A DNA stretch of 43,981 nucleotides from CAINVV01 sp964506325 (GTDB lineage Bacteria; Bacteroidota; Bacteroidia; Bacteroidales; Prolixibacteraceae), in assembly GCA_964506325.1 (NCBI GenBank), contig CAZDLO010000021.1, positions 1 through 43,981 on the forward strand. The letters run 5' to 3'. Position numbers and translations under genes: made by a program. Below, piece by piece: positions 25,310-33,096 of this stretch. Position 1 is the first letter of the stretch, and the number at the start of each line of letters is the position of its first letter. Under the pieces are notes generated by a model. It saw only the letters and a list, made by a program, of their open reading frames with translations. It did not search any database and was not told the origin of the DNA.

Positions 25310-27217
25310 ATGAATCCTGAACAACTTAAAAAAATACTGAATGATATCAGCTCGGTAAAGATTGCCGTTCTCGGCGATTTCTGCCTCGATGCCTACTGGT
25401 TTGTCGATGAGGCGATGAGCGAGATCTCCGTTGAAACAAACCAGGCAACCCGACCTGTGAGAACACAGCGTTACTCATTGGGTGGAGCCGGGAATGTAAC
25501 CAACAACATTGCAGCCATGGGTATCAAGGATATCCGCGCTTTTGGTGTGATCGGAACAGATCCTTTTGGGGCTGAGATGGTCCGGATCATGAAGGCAACA
25601 GGTATCAATGCCGACAATCTTCTTATCCAGCAGGACGAATGGTACACCCATACCTATGCCAAACCGTACATTGATGATTTGGAACTGAACCGGGTAGACT
25701 TCGGCAATTACAATGTATTATCCACAGAGACCGCTGACCGGCTGATTGCCAGCCTGATAAAGGTCGTGCCGGAAGTAGATGTCGTAATTATCAACCAGCA
25801 GGTTCCGTCTGGCATACACATTGACTACTTTAAAAAGAGACTTGTCGAGGTTGTAAAACAGTTTCCTGCCAAGCTTTTTATCGTCGACAGCCGCAGCTTC
25901 AACGATTTCTATGACGGCACGCTCCGGAAAATGAACGATACAGAAGCAGCCCGTTTGTGCGGCCTCAACAAGAAACCTGACGAAGTGGTGCTGTATTCCG
26001 AAGTGGTAGCATCAGCAAAAACACTTTTCGGGAGATTCGGCAAGCCACTGTTCATAACACGAGGCAGCAAGGGTTCATTGACCATTGATGAGTCAGGCAT
26101 CTCGGAGATTCCCGGATTGCTGATCATGTCAAAAGTAGATACCGTAGGAGCCGGCGACAGCTACCTGGCAGGTGCAGCCTCTGCACTGGCGGCCGGATAT
26201 CCGATGAAAACTGCAGCTGAACTGGGAGCCCTGGTCGCAGGGGTAACCGTTCAGAAACTTTTTACCACCGGCACAGCTACTCCGGAAGAAATAATCCACC
26301 TGGGCAAAGAGTCGGATTATATCTACCACCACGAACTGGCTGAAGAGCTAAGGATGGCCAAATACATGGAAAACACAGAGATAGAGATTGTTGATCAATC
26401 CCTGCTCAGCAAGGATATTTATCCAAAACATGCCATATTCGATCACGACGGAACCATCTCTACCCTGAGGGAGGGCTGGGAGGAAATTATGGCTCCCATG
26501 ATGATCAAAGCCATCCTTGGAGAAAATTTCAAGAACGCCGATGATGCATTGTACCACAAAGTTGAAACGCGCGTGGCTGAATTCATTGATAAAACAACAG
26601 GTATACAGACATTGGTACAGATGCAGGGTTTGATTGCCCTGGTCAGGGAGTTTGGATGCGTTCCTGAAAATGAGATCCTCGATATTTTCGGCTACAAGAA
26701 AATCTACAACGACGAATTGCTGCTGATGGTGAAGGAGAGGGAGAAAAAACTTCAGCTTGGCGAGCTTGCCCTGGAAGATTTCACCGTGAAGAATGCTTTC
26801 CCGTTCCTCTCCCGCCTTTACAAGGCAGGTGTAAAACTTTACCTTGCCAGCGGGACCGACGAGGTAGACGTAAAAAGCGAAGCAAAAGCCCTGGGTTATG
26901 AATACCTCTTTGAGGGAAGAATTTACGGAGCCGTAGGTGATATCAACAAAGAGGCCAAAAAAATCGTCCTTGACCGCATCCTGGACTCTATCGGAACATC
27001 GGAATCCGGACAGATCATCACCTTTGGCGACGGCCCGGTTGAGATCCGCGAAACGCACAAACGCAACGGGATAACCGTCGGGATGGCAACCAACGAACAA
27101 CGCCGGTACGGTCTGAACGCCCACAAGCGTACACGCCTTATCAAGGCTGGAGCCGATATCGTCATTTCCGATTTTTCTCAAATGGAACAATTACTTGAAC
27201 TGTTGGGAATCAGGTAA
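25310..27217 (+). CDS. PfkB/RfaE1-like sugar kinase fused to HAD phosphatase
   Basis: The 635-residue cytoplasmic protein has two catalytic domains. Residues 1-340 form a ribokinase-family kinase most like the kinase half of HldE (D-glycero-D-manno-heptose-7-phosphate kinase): LGDFCLDAYW at the start, GGAGNVTNN at residues 58-66, and the anion-hole/catalytic motif GAGD with Asp283. Residues 370-635 form a HAD hydrolase with DHDGT at residues 378-382 (nucleophile Asp378), a YLASGTDE motif II region and the late acidic motif FGDGPVEI. No nucleotidyltransferase HxGH motif is present, unlike HldE. A kinase and a phosphatase on one chain could make a bisphosphate and then remove another phosphate, as HldE and GmhB do in turn. 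A strong terminator follows. Confidence 0.92.
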   Translation: MNPEQLKKILNDISSVKIAVLGDFCLDAYWFVDEAMSEISVETNQATRPVRTQRYSLGGAGNVTNNIAAMGIKDIRAFGVIGTDPFGAEMVRIMKATGINADNLLIQQDEWYTHTYAKPYIDDLELNRVDFGNYNVLSTETADRLIASLIKVVPEVDVVIINQQVPSGIHIDYFKKRLVEVVKQFPAKLFIVDSRSFNDFYDGTLRKMNDTEAARLCGLNKKPDEVVLYSEVVASAKTLFGRFGKPLFITRGSKGSLTIDESGISEIPGLLIMSKVDTVGAGDSYLAGAASALAAGYPMKTAAELGALVAGVTVQKLFTTGTATPEEIIHLGKESDYIYHHELAEELRMAKYMENTEIEIVDQSLLSKDIYPKHAIFDHDGTISTLREGWEEIMAPMMIKAILGENFKNADDALYHKVETRVAEFIDKTTGIQTLVQMQGLIALVREFGCVPENEILDIFGYKKIYNDELLLMVKEREKKLQLGELALEDFTVKNAFPFLSRLYKAGVKLYLASGTDEVDVKSEAKALGYEYLFEGRIYGAVGDINKEAKKIVLDRILDSIGTSESGQIITFGDGPVEIRETHKRNGITVGMATNEQRRYGLNAHKRTRLIKAGADIVISDFSQMEQLLELLGIR

Positions 27218-27244
27218 TCATCACAATACAAATATCTTTTGATT

Positions 27245-27286
27245 AAACCGGTGGGGCAACTATATGTTTACCTGCCGGTTTTTTTA
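27245..27286 (+). terminator. Intrinsic terminator after the sugar cluster
   Basis: An 11-bp stem (27245-27255 with 27271-27281, two G-U pairs) is followed directly by TTTTTATT. The outer seven pairs AAACCGG/CCGGTTT are perfect. It lies 28 bases after the PfkB-HAD stop codon and marks the end of the ROK-led transcription unit. It also argues against a GH43 start upstream of 27317. Confidence 0.8.
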
Positions 27287-27316
27287 TTAATATTACTTGC
27301 TCCAAAAAACCGGTAC

Positions 27317-28363
27317 ATGAAAAAATCATTTTTGTTATTTTTAATCATTCTAAATATCGGCCTTGCAGCACAGGAAAGGAATGATGCCGGGAATCCAGTA
27401 TTCCCTGGATGGTATGCTGATCCCGAAGGGACTATCTTTGGGAATATGTACTGGATCTTCCCAACCTATTCCGGAGAATCAGACGATCCTGGTATTCCGG
27501 CGGCATTTTCGGAACACCAGTCAGCCATCCGAAAAAACACCATTAATCCGCAATACCTGAAACAAACCTTCCTGGATGCATTTTCTTCCGAAGATCTTGT
27601 TACCTGGAAAAAACATCCGCATGTGCTGGATATAAAAAATGTCTCCTGGGCGGGGTACGCTGTCTGGGCCCCCTCCATTACGCAGAAAGGGGATAAATAC
27701 TTTCTCTTTTTTGGCGCCAATGACATCCAGAACAATGAGCAGCCCGGCGGAATTGGAATTGCAGTTGCCGACCGTCCGGAAGGCCCATACACCGACTACC
27801 TCGGGAAACCGCTGGTCGACCGGTTTTACAACGGTGCACAACCGATCGACCAGTTTGCCTTTCGTGATGCAGACGGTCAGTACTACCTGATCTACGGGGG
27901 CTGGAGGCATTGTAACATCGGCAGGTTGAAAGAGGACTTCACCGGGTTCATTCCATTTGAGGACGGGACCATCTTCAAATCCATCACTCCTGAAAAATAT
28001 GTGGAAGGACCGTTTATGCTGGTAAGAAAGGGGAAATATTACCTGATGTGGTCGGAAGGCGGGTGGACAGGCCCGGATTACAGTGTTGCCTATGCCATGG
28101 GGGATTCACCTTTTGGACCTTTCAAAAGGATTGGAAAAATCCTTCAGCAGGATCCCGGAATCGCCACCGGTGCCGGTCACCATTCGGTGATCAACATCCC
28201 CGAAACCGACGACTGGTACATCGTTTACCACAGGCGCCCTCTAACCACCAAAAATGGCAATCACAGGGAAACATGTATCGACAGGATGTATTTCGACAAG
28301 GATGGACTGATTCTGCCGGTTAAAATCACCAAAGAAGGAGTAGAAAGCAGAAAACTGAAATAA
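27317..28363 (+). CDS. Secreted GH43-family glycosidase
   Basis: Family 43 enzymes are inverting five-bladed beta-propellers acting on arabinosides, xylosides or galactosides. The frame is open from 27239, but that part overlaps the terminator; the ATG at 27317 begins the signal peptide KKSFLLFLIILNIGLAAQ, giving 348 residues. All three catalytic acids can be placed: Asp35 (WYADPEG, base), Asp184 (FRDADGQYYLIYGG, pKa modulator; Asp186 also nearby) and Glu230 (VEGPFMLVRKGKYYLMW, acid). WAPSI and GAGHHSV also match the family. It has no accessory binding domain. Subfamily and substrate cannot be settled from the sequence alone. It is separate from the upstream cluster but on the same strand, and the SRPBCC gene converges on it after 11 bases. 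Confidence 0.92.
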   Translation: MKKSFLLFLIILNIGLAAQERNDAGNPVFPGWYADPEGTIFGNMYWIFPTYSGESDDPGIPAAFSEHQSAIRKNTINPQYLKQTFLDAFSSEDLVTWKKHPHVLDIKNVSWAGYAVWAPSITQKGDKYFLFFGANDIQNNEQPGGIGIAVADRPEGPYTDYLGKPLVDRFYNGAQPIDQFAFRDADGQYYLIYGGWRHCNIGRLKEDFTGFIPFEDGTIFKSITPEKYVEGPFMLVRKGKYYLMWSEGGWTGPDYSVAYAMGDSPFGPFKRIGKILQQDPGIATGAGHHSVINIPETDDWYIVYHRRPLTTKNGNHRETCIDRMYFDKDGLILPVKITKEGVESRKLK

Positions 28364-28374
28364 CCAGGAAACAC

Positions 28375-28842
28375 TTATTTTCCGGCCCTCCCCACCCCGA
28401 ACAATGTTTCAAGGGTTGTGTACCTGTATTCAAATATCTGTTTCACCTTTTTATGCACGAACAGTTTGCCAGCTATCCATCCGAATATGGATTTGCCAAT
28501 GTCGTAGTGCAAAAGGTCGGTCATAATGACACCTCCTTCAACCGCCCTGAAATGATGTTCATGGTGCCAGATCAGGTAGGGGCCCCGGCGCTGTTCGTCG
28601 ACAAAGTATTCCTTTTCCCTGATATGGGTTATTTCTGTTACCCAACCCATTGCGATGTTGACCATCGGCTTGATGCGGTAGGTTATTATCAGTCCTTCGT
28701 ACATCCTTTCGGGTAGCTCTGATGTTATTTCAAAAACCATATCCCCGGGAGTTACCTCGTTGAGGTTCCCGGGAGTAGCAAAGAATTCCCAGGCTTCATC
28801 CAGGCTGATTGGCAGAAATTGTTCTTGTTTTAATCTGTGCAT
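28375..28842 (-). CDS. SRPBCC-family (START-like) protein
   Basis: The 155-residue protein fits the SRPBCC ligand-binding superfamily often annotated as polyketide cyclase/dehydratase or cell-division inhibitor-like. The opening is typical: an initial strand, then LDEAWEFFATPGNLNEVTPGDM. Later segments MGWVTEITHIREKEYFVDEQRRGPYLIWHHEH (residues about 60-95) and a C-terminal helix KQIFEYRYTTLETLFG complete the helix-grip fold. There is no signal peptide. The ligand is unknown. It is oriented opposite to all neighbours and ends 11 bases from the GH43 stop, so it is probably not part of the sugar cluster. Confidence 0.82.
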   Translation of the reverse strand: MHRLKQEQFLPISLDEAWEFFATPGNLNEVTPGDMVFEITSELPERMYEGLIITYRIKPMVNIAMGWVTEITHIREKEYFVDEQRRGPYLIWHHEHHFRAVEGGVIMTDLLHYDIGKSIFGWIAGKLFVHKKVKQIFEYRYTTLETLFGVGRAGK

Positions 28843-29069
28843 CGATAAAAAATGTAGTGGAATTTGTTAAACCCAAGGAGGCAAATTCAATGAAGGAAAC
28901 ACTTGAAGGATCTTAATAGCTGTTGCGTCAATGTCCGATATGAAACATGCTTTTATCGTTTATACGGTACTTCCCGGATTTTGTTGGTTCAATTCAAAAA
29001 ATGCCTTTTAGGGATGAATACATCCTGCAAATTTTTACCTTTAGATCAAACTTGATTAACCAGACTGTT

Positions 29070-30491
29070 ATGCCTCTTCTTATTGTCGGTATTGGATTTG
29101 TAGTATTGTTGGTTCTTATCGGCAAATTTAAATTCCATGCTTTTATCGCCCTCCTGGTTACTTCATTTATCGTTGGCTTGCTGAGCCACATGAACCTTTC
29201 CGATATTCTTGATTCCGTTCTTAAAGGTGTTGGGGACACCATGGGGAAGGTGCTCCTGATCCTTGCCTTTGGAGCCATGCTGGGCAAAATTCTGGAGGAG
29301 AGCGGAGCCGCCCATACCATAGCCTTCAGGATGATAGAAATGATGGGATTGAAGAACATTCAGTATGCCCTGATGATTACCGGTTTCTTTGTAGGGCTGC
29401 CCATGATGTACAATGCGAGTTTCCTTGTACTGATTCCGCTTATATTTACTTTTGCCGTCATAACAAAGCTACCGCTGTTATGGCTGGCGCTGCCGCTGTT
29501 GTCATCGCTGTCGGTGACACACTGTTTCCTTCCTCCTCACCCAGCACCAACCTATGTGTCATTTATTTATGATGCGAATGTTAATAAGGTCCTGCTCTAT
29601 GGGCTTATACCTATGATCCCCTGTTGCCTGATCGGCGGTGTTTGGTTTTCCCGTTTCTTCAAAGATATGAACCTGGCGCCGCCTAAGGAGCTTTTCAAAG
29701 AGAGGCATTTCGACAAAAGTGAACTTCCAGGCATGGGAATCAGCATCCTTTGTGCGGTCACCCCCATTATCCTGATGTTGCTCGGCGCCCTGACAGATTT
29801 AATGGTCGGCACGCCCCCTGCCAAAACGGAACTGACAAAGCTGGGCATGGATAACATCTCAGGATTTTACCTGCAGGTGCTGACACAAAAAGGGGTAAGC
29901 ATCTCTGCGGCCAATATCCTGTCGATGCTGCTTACATTTTTCAAATTTCTGAGTGATGCCAATGTTGCCCTATTCACAGCTGTCCTCGTCGCCATTTTTA
30001 CCCTCGGGCTCAGAAGAGGCAGGTCGATGGAAGATGTTATGACCTTGGCTGCCAAATCAATCGGGGCTATTTCCATGATCGTACTTATCATTGCTGCCGG
30101 TGGAGGTTTCTCACAGGTGCTGAAGGACAGTAATGTAATTGCCTACATCAGGACTGTATCGGATAACTTTCACATGAACCCCTATTTCATGGCGTTCCTG
30201 GTGGCATCAATATTCAGGGTTGCCATCGGATCTGCTACGGTTGCCACACTGACAACGGCTCCCATCATGGTTCCGGTTCTGCAGCAAACTGGCGCATCCC
30301 CTGAGCTGATGGTGCTGGCAACAGGCGCCGGAAGCGTCATGTGGTCACATTTCAACGATTCCGGGTTCTGGATGTTCAAGGAATTTTTCGGACTGACTGT
30401 CAAACAAACATTCCAGTCGTGGTCGCTCATGGAGTCGGCCATCGGGGTGATCGGGATCCTGACAGTCTGGGGAATGAGTTGGTTCGTCTGA
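29070..30491 (+). CDS. GntP-family gluconate/organic acid:H+ symporter
   Basis: The protein is an inner-membrane carrier with about 12-14 hydrophobic segments. The frame is open from 28947, but the ATG at 29070 places the first transmembrane helix (PLLIVGIGFVVLLVLIG) at the N-terminus as in GntP proteins and gives 473 residues; a near-consensus -7 box TACCTTTA at 29036-29043 also fits this start. Motifs matching the family include GDTMGKVLLILAFGAMLGKILEESGAA, GLPMMYNASFLVL, HCFLPPHPAPTYV and SGFWMFKEFFGL. Gluconate is the usual substrate, but other sugar acids are possible. No gluconate kinase is adjacent. Confidence 0.92.
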   Translation: MPLLIVGIGFVVLLVLIGKFKFHAFIALLVTSFIVGLLSHMNLSDILDSVLKGVGDTMGKVLLILAFGAMLGKILEESGAAHTIAFRMIEMMGLKNIQYALMITGFFVGLPMMYNASFLVLIPLIFTFAVITKLPLLWLALPLLSSLSVTHCFLPPHPAPTYVSFIYDANVNKVLLYGLIPMIPCCLIGGVWFSRFFKDMNLAPPKELFKERHFDKSELPGMGISILCAVTPIILMLLGALTDLMVGTPPAKTELTKLGMDNISGFYLQVLTQKGVSISAANILSMLLTFFKFLSDANVALFTAVLVAIFTLGLRRGRSMEDVMTLAAKSIGAISMIVLIIAAGGGFSQVLKDSNVIAYIRTVSDNFHMNPYFMAFLVASIFRVAIGSATVATLTTAPIMVPVLQQTGASPELMVLATGAGSVMWSHFNDSGFWMFKEFFGLTVKQTFQSWSLMESAIGVIGILTVWGMSWFV

Positions 30492-30711
30492 TCAAGGAAG
30501 ATGTTCTCACTGTAACATCCGGAATAACTCCTGAAAGAGGCAGGGAAAGCAACCGGAGACCGCCTCAGATTCACCCTTCATAGTACTTTCCTGATGGTCA
30601 ATCCTTAAACTGTGTTAAAACTTCTGCCGGGCAGTAAACCATTTTGAATTATAAAAATCTAAAAGACAAATAAGTCAGGTTTAAGATTAAAAAAAATTAA
30701 AATTCAGTATT

Positions 30712-31188
30712 ATGAGCGCAAAAAAAGTTTTAATGCTAATCGCTTTGGTGGGAGTAACTACCGCACTGGTGGCACAGCCCGGTGAGAAAGGAAAAAAAGA
30801 ACTCCGTACTGCTGAGGGGAAAGAGGTGCGGATGAAGGAACGTAAGGATATGGCCCAGGGCCTTAACCTGACAGATGTCCAGAAAGAATCCTTTAAAAAG
30901 ACTACCATTGCTGTTCAGAAACAGTTGCAACCGTTGCGGAATGAGCTTGGCGAAGCCGAGGCCCATCAAAGAACCCTGGTAACGGCGGACAAGCCGGATT
31001 TGGCTGCCATCAGTAAAAACATTGAGAAAATTGGTGCTATGCGCGTTGAAATGGCCAAGATTCAAACCAAACACCAGGTTGAAATGCGTGCCCAGTTAAC
31101 CGATGAGCAACGTCTTAAGTTCGATTTGCGGCATGAGAAAATGAAACAAAAAAGAGGCTCAAAGGGAATGAAGCCCGGAATGATGTAA
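30712..31188 (+). CDS. Periplasmic Spy/LTxxQ-like small protein
   Basis: The 158-residue protein has a signal peptide (KKVLMLIALVGVTTALVAQ) and is otherwise helical and very rich in Lys, Glu, Gln and Met. Two LTxxQ-type motifs occur, LTDVQ and LTDEQ, with about 80 residues between them. This is the hallmark of the CpxP/Spy family of envelope-stress proteins that bind metals or chaperone unfolded periplasmic proteins. The C-terminal tail KQKRGSKGMKPGMM is basic and Met-rich. The expected fold is a helical hairpin dimer. A clear intrinsic terminator follows, so it is probably monocistronic. Family placement is by motif only. Confidence 0.85.
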   Translation: MSAKKVLMLIALVGVTTALVAQPGEKGKKELRTAEGKEVRMKERKDMAQGLNLTDVQKESFKKTTIAVQKQLQPLRNELGEAEAHQRTLVTADKPDLAAISKNIEKIGAMRVEMAKIQTKHQVEMRAQLTDEQRLKFDLRHEKMKQKRGSKGMKPGMM

Positions 31189-31218
31189 ATATTTTCCGTC
31201 TCATCACCTTTTAATAAA

Positions 31219-31256
31219 CCCCGGCAAGGATTCAGAAGTCTTTGCCGGGGTTTTGT
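31219..31256 (+). terminator. Intrinsic terminator after the Spy-like gene
   Basis: CCCCGGCAA (31219-31227) pairs with TTGCCGGGG (31242-31250), and the stem is followed by TTTTGTTG. It lies 30 bases after the stop codon at 31188. The GC-rich 9-bp stem with a T tract is a standard rho-independent terminator. Confidence 0.85.
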
Positions 31257-31339
31257 TGTGTTATACGGCATAAAAGTCTGGAATTTATATACACCAATAG
31301 AAGATTATTGTATTTTTAGAAACAGTAAAACATACAGCT

Positions 31340-32083
31340 ATGAAAATCCGTCTCTTATCCCTGACCTTCCTGTTTTCCGCCATTTTGTTCATCCCCGGCC
31401 ATGCTGAAGCCAAAGCCAGGATACGAATCCTTGTTGTAACAGGAGGTCACAGTTATGACAAACCATCCTTTGATGCCATGCTTGGCAGCCTGGGGAAAAA
31501 TATTACAAGCCAGATTGCTGAATTACCGGCGGCTTACGATCAGTTCCTTCCTGAGAACCGGAAGAATTACGATGTACTGGTTTTCTACCATATGTGGCAG
31601 AAGAGTACTCCCGGACAGGAAAAGATTTTCGCGGATTGTATCAGGGAAGGGAAACCTGTTGTTGCACTTCACCACAGCATATGCGCCTTCGACGGATGGC
31701 CTGAATACTGGAAAATCATCGGAGGTAAATATGTCCACCAGCCTACCATCATCGACGGTAAAGAATATGCAAAGTGCAGTTACATCCATGATCTGCACTT
31801 CAAGGCAGTTGTTGCCGACAAAAAACATGCGGTCACGAAAGGGGTCAAAGATTTTGACCTCTTCGACGAAACCTACAAGGGGTATTATATTTCGGCAGAC
31901 GTGCATCCGCTGCTGACCACCAATGAAGTTTCAAGCAATTCCATAATCGGATGGACCCACCAGTACGGGAAAGCCCGGATCGTCACCCTTCAAAGTGGCC
32001 ACAACACCCCAACCTTTCAAAATGAAAATTTCAGAAAATTACTGAAACAAGCTATCGAATGGACCTACGCAGGGATTAAGTAA
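31340..32083 (+). CDS. Secreted ThuA-domain protein
   Basis: The 247-residue protein has a signal peptide ending near GHAEA. It is followed by a ThuA-like domain (trehalose-utilisation family, class I glutamine-amidotransferase-like fold). Motifs seen are ILVVTGGHSYDKPSFDAML, NYDVLVFYHMW, GKPVVALHHSICAFDGWPEYWKIIGGKY, YIHDLHFKAVV, DFDLFDETYKGYYI and QSGHNTPTFQNENF, all usual for Bacteroidota ThuA proteins. The catalytic cysteine of true amidotransferases is not evident. The function of secreted ThuA proteins is unsettled; they commonly occur in sugar-use loci. A near-consensus promoter element TATTTTTA lies at 31311-31318. Confidence 0.9.
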   Translation: MKIRLLSLTFLFSAILFIPGHAEAKARIRILVVTGGHSYDKPSFDAMLGSLGKNITSQIAELPAAYDQFLPENRKNYDVLVFYHMWQKSTPGQEKIFADCIREGKPVVALHHSICAFDGWPEYWKIIGGKYVHQPTIIDGKEYAKCSYIHDLHFKAVVADKKHAVTKGVKDFDLFDETYKGYYISADVHPLLTTNEVSSNSIIGWTHQYGKARIVTLQSGHNTPTFQNENFRKLLKQAIEWTYAGIK

Positions 32084-32396
32084 GTCATTCTCTACTAAAG
32101 AGTTTCGGGCGCCGTGTGTTTGAGAGCAACGACAATTCCGAAAAGAGTTTAATTCTTTTAAGCCAATGCTTAAACCATACATCATTACTCACAACCCGCA
32201 TTTATTTAGGCTTACGAGAAAAGGAAGTATTTGATGTTTATAACAATCTGTAATACAATAAGCCAAATCTTAATTACTTAATATTAATCAGTTAAGGACA
32301 AAAAAGTATTGCTTTGAGCATGAAGATGAAAATTTGAAACATCCTGACTGGTTTCTATTATATTGATTATTTGATACATATATGAATTAATTACTG
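32084..32396. other. Gene-free AT-rich stretch
   Basis: This stretch of 313 bases between the ThuA gene and the small membrane protein contains no convincing reading frame on either strand and no clear terminator or tRNA. It is AT-rich, with runs such as TTAATATTAAT near 32279. It probably holds the promoter of the small membrane protein gene. Confidence 0.5.
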
Positions 32397-32645
32397 ATGA
32401 AAAAAACGATCAAATTCAAGATAGGTATTATCCTGATCATTGTATCGGTAGTTTTCTTTTTGTCAATCCCGGTAATTCCATTTTTAGATTTGGAAAAGGG
32501 TATCAAGATAACTGTCTCAACTGCGCTCCTGGTATTGGGAGAATTAACATTCTGGTCGGGTGGGTTGCTGCTTGGAAAGGAATTATTTACCAAATACAAA
32601 TCGTATCTGAATCCAAAAAACTGGAAAAACACAAATAAAATGTGA
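32397..32645 (+). CDS. Small two-helix membrane protein (transporter-suffix-like)
   Basis: The 82-residue protein has two hydrophobic segments, IGIILIIVSVVFFLSIPVIPFL and a second over roughly residues 40-60 (STALLVLGELTFWSGGLLLG), then a basic tail ending KNTNKM. The pattern resembles the small Bacteroidota proteins annotated as transporter suffix domain-containing, which share a helix-IPFL-helix plan. It is probably an inner-membrane protein. No partner gene is adjacent, and codon use looks ordinary for the window. Confidence 0.7.
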   Translation: MKKTIKFKIGIILIIVSVVFFLSIPVIPFLDLEKGIKITVSTALLVLGELTFWSGGLLLGKELFTKYKSYLNPKNWKNTNKM

Positions 32646-33096
32646 CAATTGAGAATGGCTGACCACCTGTGGAAGTTTATTTATATTGCAGGCAGGACCG
32701 AAAAATAGATGATTATAAGGTTTCATATGACTGAAAAAACCGATGATCATAGTTTGGTTCAGTTGCTTCAAAAAGGAAATGTAGTTGCAGGAGGTGGATT
32801 TGGAAAGAACCAAATAAATGGCGTTTGGTATTCTTCAAATTCTATAATTCTTTGACATCCGGAACATTCTTTCTGAATATTTTCAATTCAAATTCACAAT
32901 TACTTCACATCCTGAAAGCGACTGAAGGAGAATCCTCTGTCAGCCAACCCCAACCCAGGAAAAAACAGGTTCACGGGTTGGCAGTTCAATTGCAGACTAA
33001 ACCTCTTTCTATTACGTTTTAAGTTACCGAACCGGTTAATGAATCAAATACTGAATCCTGTCAGCGGCCGAAATCCCGGTAAAATTACTGCATGTT
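32646..33096. other. Gene-poor stretch with a 42-codon frame
   Basis: This stretch of 451 bases holds no gene I can support. A 42-codon frame on the + strand (32727-32855) begins MTEKTDDHSLVQLLQKGN, which resembles the first residues of ECF sigma factors, but then turns into unrelated residues and stops. It may be a decayed remnant. A hairpin with 8-bp arms (32943-32950 with 32975-32982) lies further on, without a T tract. The region separates the + strand genes from the minus-strand sugar locus. Confidence 0.45.

Noticed and set aside
26348..27190. 280-codon open frame on the minus strand
   Set aside because: It is antisense to the HAD half of the PfkB-HAD fusion, whose motifs are intact; the composition is that of a shadow frame.
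27239..27316. N-terminal extension of the GH43 protein
   Set aside because: The stretch is occupied by an intrinsic terminator, and the signal peptide starts at 27317.
28947..29069. N-terminal extension of the GntP permease
   Set aside because: GntP proteins begin directly with a membrane helix, and a near-consensus promoter element lies between this start and 29070.
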